NCBI GenBank assembly: GCA_030639495.1
Contig: DAOWCP010000003.1
Coordinates: forward strand, 1 to 55,539
Reading direction: 5' to 3'
DNA: 55,539 bases
Origin: JAGLTN01 sp023135255
Lineage (GTDB): Bacteria; Planctomycetota; Phycisphaerae; Sedimentisphaerales; Anaerobacaceae
Both the position numbers and the translations under genes were made by a program. Numbering within the stretch: position 1 is the stretch's first letter; every line of letters starts with the position of its first letter. The notes beneath the pieces were generated by a model. It was not told where the DNA came from and made no database searches. It saw nothing but the letters and a program-made list of their open reading frames with translations. This document shows positions 1-7,612 of this stretch, in pieces.

Positions 1-881
1 CAGTACTCGTCGCATGCACCGATGGTGTAGGTTCCAAAGTACAACTCGCCGCTGAAATTAAAAAATACGACACCGTAGGAATAGACCTCGTCGCTATGAG
101 CGTAAACGACATGCTCGTCCAGGGCGCAGAGCCGCTCTTTTTCCTCGACTACCTCGGCGTACATAAATTAGACCCCCCGCTGATGGCTCAGCTCGTCAAA
201 GGCATAGCCGCCGGTTGCAAACTCGCCGACTGCTCCCTGATAGGTGGTGAAACCGCCGAAATGCCGGATACTTATAAAAAAGATGACTTCGATATGGCTG
301 GCTTTGCTGTTGGTGTCGTCGAAAGAAAAAAAATTATAACCGGCCAAGCTGTCGAAACCGGTGACATCATCCTCGGGCTCGCTTCAAGCGGTATCCACAG
401 CAACGGATACTCACTCGTAAGAAACATCTGCTTCAAGCAGAACAAACTAAAAATGACCGACAAGATCGAAGAACTCGGCGGAAAAACTCTCAGCGAAGCA
501 TTACTCGAACCAACAAGAATTTATGTCAGACCCATCGTAAAACTACTTTCAAAATACAAAGTAAAAAAAATCGTTCACGCAATGGCGCACATCACAGGCG
601 GCGGACTCGCAGGCAACGTACCAAGAGTCCTCCCAAAAAACTGCGATGCCGTAATAAACAAAAAAACCTGGCCCACACCGGATATATTCAATTTCCTCCG
701 GAAGACAGGCCCCGTTGAAGAAAAAGAAATGTTCAAAGTCTTCAACATGGGAATCGGCTTTGTACTTATTGTTGCTCCGGATTTCGCAGACTCTGTAATC
801 TCAAAACTAACCCGCTACGGCGAAAAAGTTTACAAGATCGGAAAAATAACCGCTGGCAATCGGAAAGTTGTTCTCAAGTAG
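1..881 (+). CDS. purM: phosphoribosylformylglycinamidine cyclo-ligase (AIR synthase), 5' truncated
   Basis: PurM makes aminoimidazole ribonucleotide from FGAM with ATP in purine synthesis, in the cytoplasm. The reading frame is open from base 3 of the window, so the true start lies upstream. The first visible residues are VLVACTDGVGSKVQLA, the conserved PurM stretch, followed by GIDLVAMSVNDMLVQGAEP and the GGETAEMPDTY block. The later SSGIHSNGYSLVR and HITGGGLAGNVPRVLP stretches are also family hallmarks. About 292 residues are visible against a usual 340-350, so roughly the first 50 are missing. A methionine at base 96 is internal, not the start. The next gene starts 7 bases after the stop, suggesting co-transcription. 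Confidence 0.97.
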   Translation, partial: VLVACTDGVGSKVQLAAEIKKYDTVGIDLVAMSVNDMLVQGAEPLFFLDYLGVHKLDPPLMAQLVKGIAAGCKLADCSLIGGETAEMPDTYKKDDFDMAGFAVGVVERKKIITGQAVETGDIILGLASSGIHSNGYSLVRNICFKQNKLKMTDKIEELGGKTLSEALLEPTRIYVRPIVKLLSKYKVKKIVHAMAHITGGGLAGNVPRVLPKNCDAVINKKTWPTPDIFNFLRKTGPVEEKEMFKVFNMGIGFVLIVAPDFADSVISKLTRYGEKVYKIGKITAGNRKVVLK

Positions 882-888
882 AGACTAT

Positions 889-1896
889 ATGAATAAAAAA
901 ATAGTTCATTTTCTCACTGCGCTCGCAATATATACAGCCTTCGCCGGTTATCTTTATCAACCATATTTCAGAACACTAACCCCCATCCAGTACTTTCCAA
1001 TCGCCGCAATCATCCTCGCCTCTACAGGCTGCTTTGTGATCAGCACAAGATGGGTTCTGTACTTTGGGCCATCACTCATCGCAGGCGCCGTCTATGGCTT
1101 CGGCCCCCTTTGCCTTAGCCTGCTGAGATACCACCCAACCGTCTCACTATTAGCAGCAGCAATACCCTGGCTCTTCATCCCATCGGTCTTCGGCCCAAAA
1201 GCAAAGCTCCAATGGCTCCGAATACCCCTCGCTCTGCTGCCATTCGCCGCAATAATACTTTTCTTCCACCTCACCGCAAAAATGGGTCTGTTCGCAATAC
1301 CAATAAACATCAGACTCCACATAAAGGACCTGCCTTCTCTGATACTGCCCCTGGTAATGATAAAACGGAGACTAATCGTCATCGGCATATACCACATCCC
1401 GATCGCCGCACTGATAATAGGCTTTTCAATGATGATAAAAGCAAAAAGATTCGCCGTACTATTGATTCTAATCGCCGCCGTCATACTAAGCTGCGTAAAA
1501 CCATTCCTCTGCGTCAGTCCGATTATCTGGTCAACTATCGCTCTGCTGTGCTGCGCCGTACTATCCGCTGAAGGCTTTCAAGGCCTCATATGCGCCGGTA
1601 ACGCCGACAAAAAATGGATACTGACATCATCAATCGTCCTCATGTCACTATGCCTGATCACTATAATATTCATCGCCAGATGCCAGAACATCTTCGCTGG
1701 ACAAGGCCTTCAATACGCAAGAATCTTCACCTACACCGCAAAAATCTACATCTTAGGCGCGATAGCAATAGCAATCCTATTCCTCATAACACACTTGAAC
1801 CGCAGACTACATTGGCTAAGATGGCTCCTGCTCATCGCACCCGCAGCAATAGACATTTTCATAGGCGCAAAATTCATCTTCAACCACGTAATATAA
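889..1896 (+). CDS. polytopic membrane protein of unknown function
   Basis: I do not recognise the family. The product of about 335 residues is almost entirely hydrophobic, with about nine or ten likely membrane segments separated by short basic loops, such as the MIKRRL and KAKRF stretches. The ATG at 889 is preferred over an in-frame TTG at 868: the latter lies inside purM, and translation from 889 begins NKKIVHFLTALAIYTAFAG, a natural positively charged N-terminus before the first helix. The Shine-Dalgarno site is weak. It follows purM by 7 bases and ends 2 bases before the convergent DUF503 gene. No catalytic motif was seen, so a transporter or an envelope protein cannot be told apart. 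Confidence 0.7.
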   Translation: MNKKIVHFLTALAIYTAFAGYLYQPYFRTLTPIQYFPIAAIILASTGCFVISTRWVLYFGPSLIAGAVYGFGPLCLSLLRYHPTVSLLAAAIPWLFIPSVFGPKAKLQWLRIPLALLPFAAIILFFHLTAKMGLFAIPINIRLHIKDLPSLILPLVMIKRRLIVIGIYHIPIAALIIGFSMMIKAKRFAVLLILIAAVILSCVKPFLCVSPIIWSTIALLCCAVLSAEGFQGLICAGNADKKWILTSSIVLMSLCLITIIFIARCQNIFAGQGLQYARIFTYTAKIYILGAIAIAILFLITHLNRRLHWLRWLLLIAPAAIDIFIGAKFIFNHVI

Positions 1897-1898
1897 AA

Positions 1899-2180
1899 CT
1901 AAAACTGCTCCCGCTCGATCTGCCCAATATAAAACCGCCCATCGCCCCGCATAAAATCCAAAATCTTATCCAGCTGACGATCGACAAATCCACCCTCATT
2001 AGAAACAACCGCAATCCCGATAACCGCACTGTTTTTGATATCCTGAGGACCAACCTCCGACACAGAAGCATTAAACCGGTTCCGCATCCGCTCAATAACG
2101 CTTTTAACGATACTACGCTTGTTCTTCAGCGACCCTATCCCGCTCATATGTATCTGCACTGTCATTACCCCGACAATCAT
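1899..2180 (-). CDS. DUF503 (YlxP-like) family protein
   Basis: Small protein of about 93 residues matching the DUF503/YlxP family, which in many bacteria sits beside rbfA or nusA-infB. Its molecular role is unsettled. The diagnostic stretches are SLKNKRSIVKSVIERMRNRF, followed by NASVSEVGPQD and then AVVSNEGGFVDRQLDKILDF. The ATG at 2180 is chosen over a longer frame from 2273: the family begins MIVGV, and an AGGGGC ribosome-binding site lies about 7 bases upstream. It is convergent with the preceding membrane protein and divergent from the GH43/rsmE pair, so it is probably monocistronic. Confidence 0.85.
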   Translation of the reverse strand: MIVGVMTVQIHMSGIGSLKNKRSIVKSVIERMRNRFNASVSEVGPQDIKNSAVIGIAVVSNEGGFVDRQLDKILDFMRGDGRFYIGQIEREQF

Positions 2181-2295
2181 ACTTTGCCCCTGAATATTTA
2201 ATGTTAATTTCCTATCATAAACCTTTAAACCAGTTTTACAATTGCCAAGTCTGCCCAAATATATTATTTTCACCCCTTTAAGGATACTCTAAAAA

Positions 2296-2420
2296 AGACT
2301 ATCGAAAGGAATAAAATGGTTGTACATAGATTCTATTGTGAAAACATAATCAGTCCAACTGTCAAACTAACCGACAACCAGCCACGCCACCTCTCTGTCG
2401 TCATCAGGCCAAAAGCGAAC
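2296..2420 (+). repeat. upstream copy of the rsmE 5' end (direct repeat A)
   Basis: This stretch repeats 3904-4028 with the same length and reading frame: about 20 bases before the ATG plus roughly the first 35 codons of rsmE. By eye the coding parts share about 80 percent of bases. Both encode the shared residues HRFYCENI, LTD and QPRHL. The match begins directly after the GH43 stop codon in copy B and ends where the GH43 signal peptide begins in copy A. It therefore flanks the GH43 gene as a diverged direct repeat. Confidence 0.9.
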
Positions 2421-3902
2421 CTGAAAATCTCAAGCTCTGCTAAAAGTCTGATCATCGCGATATCTTTGATTATTTTCGGATTGGCAAACCTTTTATCAGC
2501 TAAGGATATTGGGGCCAATATCGCACTAAACGCCGACTATGCTGATCCGACCATTGTAAGAGCTGGTGATTATTTTTATATGACCAATTCAAGCTGGGAT
2601 TATATACCCGGGCTTTTGGTCTGGCGATCGAAGGATTTGAAAAACTGGGAGCGTCTCGGCTACGCACTTAAAAAATACGGAGGCTATGTTCTTGCCCCCG
2701 ATATTGTCTATCACGACAAGAAGTTTTACATCTATTATCCGGCAAACGGAACCAACTGGGTAGTGACAGCTGACGATCCAAAAGGACCATGGACCGAGCC
2801 GATCGATCTTAAGCTGGGTCTGATCGATCCGGGACATATCGCAACACCCAAGGGCAAAAGATTCCTCTATGTCAGTCAAAGCAAAGCTATTGAGCTTTCC
2901 AAAGATGGCCTGAGTACCAATGGTGAGCTGACCGATGTTTATGACGGCTGGGAATACCCAAAGAACTGGGTGGTTGAATGTTTTTGTGACGAATCACCTA
3001 AGCTGACCTACAGGAAAGGTTATTATTATCTTAACACCGCTCAGGGCGGAACAGCTGGCCCTGCTACAAGCCACATGGTTGTCTGCGCACGTTCAAAAAA
3101 CCCTATCGGCCCCTGGGAAAACAGCCCCTATAACCCAACAGTTCACACATACAGCTCCAAGGAAAAGTGGTGGTCAAAGGGACATGGCACAATTTTTGAA
3201 GACTTCAACGGACAGTGGTATATAGTTTATCACGCTTATGAGAAAGGGCATTTACCGCTTGGTCGCCAAACACTTATTGAGCCTATAGAATGGACAAATG
3301 ACGGCTGGTACAAAACCGTAAGAGATGCTAAAGTTGAGCCGAAATTTATAAACAATAATAACGTTAAAATTGAATCAGATGATTTCAACAGCGACAAGCT
3401 CAATCTCCAGTGGCAGTTTTCAGGCATACTTAATCCCGACCAGTTCACACTTGCCGATGGTAAATTAAAACTAAAAGGACACCAAAACCAGATCAGGGTC
3501 TTGCATGCTGTTGTAGGCCAACACAATTATGCCGCCACCGTTGAACTCGAAAGACAAGGCCCCATCGAATGCGGCCTAATAGTCCACTATGATAATGCGA
3601 TCTATTCAGGTATTGGCTTTGACGGAGAAAATATTTTTAATCTGCACAGGGGCAAAAGAATGTTTACTGACGCCAAAAAATTCAAATCCAAAATATATTT
3701 AAAGATCGTTTTGCAGGATTACAATTTATCGATGAGCTTGAGTCAGAACGGCAGAAAATGGGAGCATTATCCAAATTCGCTCGAAGTTTCAGGTTTTCAT
3801 CACAATGTCTTTGGCGGATTTAAGAGCCTTAAAATTGGTATTTACTGTAAGGGCAAAGGCGAATTAATTATTGATAACTTCCAGTTCGCCGCGATTGATT
3901 AA
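2316..3902 (+). CDS. exported GH43-family glycoside hydrolase with an N-terminal RsmE-derived extension
   Basis: Likely a beta-xylosidase or alpha-L-arabinofuranosidase acting on xylan-type side chains outside the cytoplasm. Residues 1 to about 35 copy the RsmE N-terminus. Residues about 36-62 are a hydrophobic signal segment (SLIIAISLIIFGLANLLSA). Residues about 65-340 form the five-bladed GH43 propeller: YADPTIVRAGDYFYM carries the candidate base Asp, GLIDPGHIAT the modulating Asp, and CFCDESPKL the candidate acid Glu. SKGHGTIF and WYIVYHAYEKG are typical later blade motifs. Residues about 355-528 look like the usual C-terminal beta-sandwich. No ATG exists between the fusion point and the catalytic domain, so translation probably uses the borrowed rsmE start and its GAAAGGA site. 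Base composition is less C-rich than the neighbours, consistent with gain by transfer. Confidence 0.88.
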   Translation: MVVHRFYCENIISPTVKLTDNQPRHLSVVIRPKANLKISSSAKSLIIAISLIIFGLANLLSAKDIGANIALNADYADPTIVRAGDYFYMTNSSWDYIPGLLVWRSKDLKNWERLGYALKKYGGYVLAPDIVYHDKKFYIYYPANGTNWVVTADDPKGPWTEPIDLKLGLIDPGHIATPKGKRFLYVSQSKAIELSKDGLSTNGELTDVYDGWEYPKNWVVECFCDESPKLTYRKGYYYLNTAQGGTAGPATSHMVVCARSKNPIGPWENSPYNPTVHTYSSKEKWWSKGHGTIFEDFNGQWYIVYHAYEKGHLPLGRQTLIEPIEWTNDGWYKTVRDAKVEPKFINNNNVKIESDDFNSDKLNLQWQFSGILNPDQFTLADGKLKLKGHQNQIRVLHAVVGQHNYAATVELERQGPIECGLIVHYDNAIYSGIGFDGENIFNLHRGKRMFTDAKKFKSKIYLKIVLQDYNLSMSLSQNGRKWEHYPNSLEVSGFHHNVFGGFKSLKIGIYCKGKGELIIDNFQFAAID

Positions 3903-3923
3903 GAGACTATCAGAAAGAGCAAA

Positions 3924-4652
3924 ATGGTTATACACAGATTCTATTGTGAAAACATAACCGCCCCGACCGTCGAACTAACCGACAGCCAGCCGCGGCACCT
4001 CTACGCCGTCCTGAGATTAAAACCAAACGACCCCGCCGAGCTATTCGATGGCCGAGGCAATATCGCCTCCGCCTGCATAGTCTCCGCTAACAGCAAAAAA
4101 GCAGTCCTGAAAATAGAATCCATGCAAACTACCAAAAAGCTAAAAAATAATAACATTATCATCGCAACAAGCATCGCAAAAGGCGACCGATTCGATTGGC
4201 TGATAGCAAAATGCACCGAGCTCGGCATAGACCGAATCATCCCCGTAATTTTTGAACGAACCGTAAAGCTCCCCAAAAATCCAAAAATACTCACACGCTG
4301 GAAAAAGATAACTATTGAATCCGCAAAACAATGCAAAGCCCCTTTCCTGCCAACGATCGACAAACCAGTAAAACTCACCGAAGCCCTGATCATCCTGACC
4401 AACGACCACCCAAACAGCATAATGCTCTTAGGCTGTCCCGATGAAAACTGCCCAGCACTAACCGCCCTGCCAACCGCAGGCAAAAACACCATCGCTTTCA
4501 TAGGCCCTGAAGGAGGCTTAACCTCCGAAGAAGAAACCTTCCTAAAACAAAAAAACGTAAAACCAGTAAAACTGACAAACACAATATTAAGAATCGAAAC
4601 AGCCGCCATCGCATTCGCATCTGCCCTGGCGATTCAAAGAGATAGAAAATAA
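3924..4652 (+). CDS. rsmE: 16S rRNA (uracil1498-N3)-methyltransferase
   Basis: RsmE methylates U1498 of 16S rRNA using S-adenosylmethionine. The 242-residue length is normal. The N-terminal PUA-like domain starts MVIHRFYCENI. The C-terminal SPOUT knot shows AKGDRFDWLIAKCTELGID, the IGPEGGL SAM-binding loop, and LRIETAAIAFASALA at the end, all diagnostic. The start has an AAAGAG site 5-10 bases upstream. It follows the GH43 stop by 21 bases, and that spacer plus the first 35 codons are duplicated in front of the GH43 gene. The GH130 gene follows after 25 bases, so all three may be co-transcribed. Confidence 0.96.
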   Translation: MVIHRFYCENITAPTVELTDSQPRHLYAVLRLKPNDPAELFDGRGNIASACIVSANSKKAVLKIESMQTTKKLKNNNIIIATSIAKGDRFDWLIAKCTELGIDRIIPVIFERTVKLPKNPKILTRWKKITIESAKQCKAPFLPTIDKPVKLTEALIILTNDHPNSIMLLGCPDENCPALTALPTAGKNTIAFIGPEGGLTSEEETFLKQKNVKPVKLTNTILRIETAAIAFASALAIQRDRK

Positions 4653-4677
4653 GCTCACATGACATTGGAGAAATAAC

Positions 4678-5874
4678 ATGGATAAAAAAAGTTTCGATAA
4701 AAAACTAAAATCCCTTTTCAAAGAGCACAAAAAACTCATCAAACAAAAAAACTTCCCGCTAGAAGAATCCAATGGCCTATACCAGCGATACGAAAACCCC
4801 ATCCTCACTTACAAACACACACCAATCTTCTGGCGATACGACCTGAGCCACGAAACAAATCCACACTGCATGGAAAGAATGGGCATAAACGTCGTCCTAA
4901 ACTCCGGTGCAATTGAACTTAACGGTAAATTTTACCTCGTCGCAAGAGTCGAAGGCGTAGACAGAAAATCCTTCTTCGCAATCGCAGAAAGCGACACCGG
5001 CATAGACAACTTCACATTCTGGCCCCTGCCTGTTGTGATCCCGGAAACATCCAACCCAGACACAAACATCTACGACATGCGCCTGACAAAACACGAAGAT
5101 GGCAACATCTATGGCGTCTTCTGCACCGAACGAAAGGACCCAAAAGCACCAAAAGGCGACTACTCCTCCGCAATCGCTCAATGCGGCCTCGTCAGAACAA
5201 AGGACCTCATCAACTGGGAAAGATTAGACGACCTCAAAACAAACTCACCCCAGCAAAGAAACGCTGTCCTGCACCCCGAATTCATCAACGGCAAATACGC
5301 ATTCTACACTCGCCCCCAGGAAGCATTCATGGAAGCAGGCAACGCTGACGGCCTTGGCTGGGGACTAACTAACTCCATCGAACACGCAGTCATCAAGGAA
5401 GAAGTTATCATAGATAATCGTGCATACCACACAATAACAGAACTAAAGAACGGCCAAGGCCCAACCCCCATTAAAACAGACAAAGGCTGGCTACACCTCG
5501 CTCATGGCGTAAGAGGGTGCGCCGCTGGTCTGCGCTACGTTCTATACGTCTTCATGACCGACCTCGAAAAACCCTGGCTGCTAACACACAAACCCGCAGG
5601 CTACTTCATGGCCCCAAGGGGCCTAGAAAGAGTTGGCGACGTCTCAAACGTACTATTCGCTAATGGCTGGATAGAAAAAGACAACGGCGACATCTACATC
5701 TACTACGCATCTTCAGACACAAGAATGCACGTCGCAACAACAACAGTAGAAAAACTAACCGACCACACAATCAACGCCCCCGCCGACCCAGGCAGAACCT
5801 ACGCCTGCGTACAACAAAGAATAGATTTCATAAACAAAAACCTAAAAATAATGAAAACCCTCGACCTCGAATAA
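4678..5874 (+). CDS. GH130 glycoside phosphorylase, 4-O-beta-D-mannosyl-D-glucose phosphorylase-like
   Basis: Predicted cytoplasmic phosphorylase that cleaves beta-1,4-mannosyl-glucose with phosphate to give mannose 1-phosphate and glucose. The 398 residues fit the GH130_1 group. Recognisable stretches are HTPIFWRYDLSHETNPHCME, NPDTNIYDMRLTKHEDG with the likely catalytic Asp near residue 133, CTERKDPKAPKGD, QRNAVLHPEFINGKYAFYTR and HGVRGCAAGLRYVLY. The final blade reads GDVSNVLFANGWI and YIYYASSDTRMHVATTTVE. There is no signal peptide. A GGAG site lies 9 bases before the ATG. Its neighbour GH43 gene suggests a plant polysaccharide-use context, but the two enzymes need not act on one polymer. 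Confidence 0.93.
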   Translation: MDKKSFDKKLKSLFKEHKKLIKQKNFPLEESNGLYQRYENPILTYKHTPIFWRYDLSHETNPHCMERMGINVVLNSGAIELNGKFYLVARVEGVDRKSFFAIAESDTGIDNFTFWPLPVVIPETSNPDTNIYDMRLTKHEDGNIYGVFCTERKDPKAPKGDYSSAIAQCGLVRTKDLINWERLDDLKTNSPQQRNAVLHPEFINGKYAFYTRPQEAFMEAGNADGLGWGLTNSIEHAVIKEEVIIDNRAYHTITELKNGQGPTPIKTDKGWLHLAHGVRGCAAGLRYVLYVFMTDLEKPWLLTHKPAGYFMAPRGLERVGDVSNVLFANGWIEKDNGDIYIYYASSDTRMHVATTTVEKLTDHTINAPADPGRTYACVQQRIDFINKNLKIMKTLDLE

Positions 5875-6010
5875 AAAATGTGACGTGACAAAAAACATCA
5901 AATAATAAAAGTGTTTGTATAAGTAAAAACCGGCTTATATTAAAATCCCCGGCGGGTGAGGCAAAATTTATGCCCCCGGCAATAAATGCTATTTAGCTTC
6001 GCATTTTACA

Positions 6011-7567
6011 TCATTGAAAATTCGCAGTATCCTCAAGAACTTTCCTGACAAAATCAAGGAACTGTGCAGCATAAGCACCATTCGCGACCTTATGGTCGAC
6101 AGACAGCGTCATGCTCATAATCTTGCGAACCATTATATTGTCGTCAATAGGCACACAAACATCTGATATCTGCCCTATGCCGAGAATCGAACACTGCCCA
6201 GGCACAACGATAGGGATAAACGACTCAATGCCGAAGGCCCCAAGATTGCTCACCGTAATACAGCCGCCCTCAACATCCGCAGGAGCAAGCTTATTATTCT
6301 GAGCTTTTTCAATTATCTCCCGACTCGCCGCCGCAACTGCTGCAATATCTTTCTTGTCAATATCTTTCACTATAGGTGCAACAAGACCATCGCCAACAGA
6401 GATCGCAAGTCCGATACCAATAGAATCAGCCAGCCTGATAGCATCGCCATCGAGCTGGCCTGTCATGATCGGAAACTTCACAAGCCCAACAGCAACAGCC
6501 TTCATTATCAGATCATTGTACGAGACTTTGATATCAGCTTTTTTATTACGCAGCGTTCTGAAATGTACCAGGTCAGTGACATCAACCTTAACAGTAAGAT
6601 AGAAACAAGGTATTTCCCTCTTCGACTGCAACATCTTCTTCGCCGTTATCTTCTGCAGCCGATTCAAAGCGATTCTTTCACCGGCCGCAAATGAAGACTC
6701 GGCAGCTGCGCCAGCACTGCCCTTAGCAGCTTCGACATCTTTCTCAATTATCCTGCCGCCGGGCCCCGTGCCGTTAACCAGACTAATATCAACGCCAAGC
6801 TTTTTAGCAAGATTCTTAGCTCTCGGCGAAGCAATCACCTTACCGCCGGTAGAAGCTGAAACCGCTTTAACAGGTTCGATCTTTTCCGCAACAGCACTCG
6901 CCTCACAAGGCCTTTCAACGACTACAGACTCAACCCCGCCCCCTGCCTTTACATAATCAGCATAACTTCCCGGCACATCATCACCTTTACCCGCCAGTAT
7001 CACAACAGCTCTGCCCACTAAAATGGTCTGTCCAATATCAACAAGAATATGCTTAACAAAACCTTCCGCCGGCGACTCCATCTCAAGAGCAGCCTTGTCA
7101 GTCTCAACCTCAAAGATAACATCGCCGCGTTTAACCTCATCGCCAGGTTTTATCATACAGCCGACAATGGTTCCCTCTTCCATAGTCTGTCCTAACTGCG
7201 GCAGCTTTACAACCTTCACCGAATCAGCAACAGCCGCAACCGCTGCCTGACCTGGCTCCTCAGCTGCAACTTCATCCTCTGCCTTAGTCTCTACAGCCGC
7301 ACCAGAACCGCCAATCGAAACTTCTTCATCCTTTTCGCCAAGAACCAAAACAACCTCGCCCACAGCTATAGTCTGACCAGTCTCAACCAGAATATGTTTA
7401 ACATAACCTTGTGCCGGCGACTCCATCTCAAGGGCAGCCTTGTCGGTTTCGACCTCAAAGATAATATCACCTCTATTAATTTTATCGCCCAGCTTGACCA
7501 TACAGGAAACAATAGTCCCTTCTTCCATGGTCTGTCCTAACTGCGGCAACTTTACTTCCATAGCCAT
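6011..7567 (-). CDS. 2-oxoacid dehydrogenase E2 (dihydrolipoyl acyltransferase) with two lipoyl domains
   Basis: E2 core of a pyruvate or acetoin dehydrogenase complex: it carries the acyl group on lipoyl-lysine and passes it to CoA. Two tandem lipoyl domains lie at about residues 1-80 and 118-195, each with the ETDKAALEMESPA motif holding the modified Lys. An Ala/Glu/Val-rich linker follows each. A peripheral subunit-binding domain (about 243-280) has IASPRAKNLAKKLGVD and GTGPGGRIIEKDV. The catalytic domain (about 297-518) ends with SVDHKVANGAYAAQFLDF, giving the active-site His in DHxxxxG. The nearly identical lipoyl domains suggest internal duplication. It starts 46 bases after the E1 gene on the same strand; no E3 gene is adjacent. 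Substrate choice is not shown by sequence. Confidence 0.94.
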   Translation of the reverse strand: MAMEVKLPQLGQTMEEGTIVSCMVKLGDKINRGDIIFEVETDKAALEMESPAQGYVKHILVETGQTIAVGEVVLVLGEKDEEVSIGGSGAAVETKAEDEVAAEEPGQAAVAAVADSVKVVKLPQLGQTMEEGTIVGCMIKPGDEVKRGDVIFEVETDKAALEMESPAEGFVKHILVDIGQTILVGRAVVILAGKGDDVPGSYADYVKAGGGVESVVVERPCEASAVAEKIEPVKAVSASTGGKVIASPRAKNLAKKLGVDISLVNGTGPGGRIIEKDVEAAKGSAGAAAESSFAAGERIALNRLQKITAKKMLQSKREIPCFYLTVKVDVTDLVHFRTLRNKKADIKVSYNDLIMKAVAVGLVKFPIMTGQLDGDAIRLADSIGIGLAISVGDGLVAPIVKDIDKKDIAAVAAASREIIEKAQNNKLAPADVEGGCITVSNLGAFGIESFIPIVVPGQCSILGIGQISDVCVPIDDNIMVRKIMSMTLSVDHKVANGAYAAQFLDFVRKVLEDTANFQ

Positions 7568-7612
7568 AATCTACCTCTAATTTTCGTTTTTATATTATTA
7601 TATTCTAATAGA

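Noticed and set aside
1614..2201. Long plus-strand open frame across the end of the membrane-protein gene and the DUF503 gene
   Set aside because: It overlaps two better-supported genes and its residue make-up (His, Arg, Asn-rich) is that of an out-of-frame reading.
2242..2267. TTGCCA and TATTAT as a promoter for the GH43-rsmE unit
   Set aside because: The spacer is 14 bases, too short for a standard promoter.
5880..6010. Possible terminator between the GH130 and E2 genes
   Set aside because: CCCCGG and CCGGC segments do not form a continuous stem and no T run follows on either strand.
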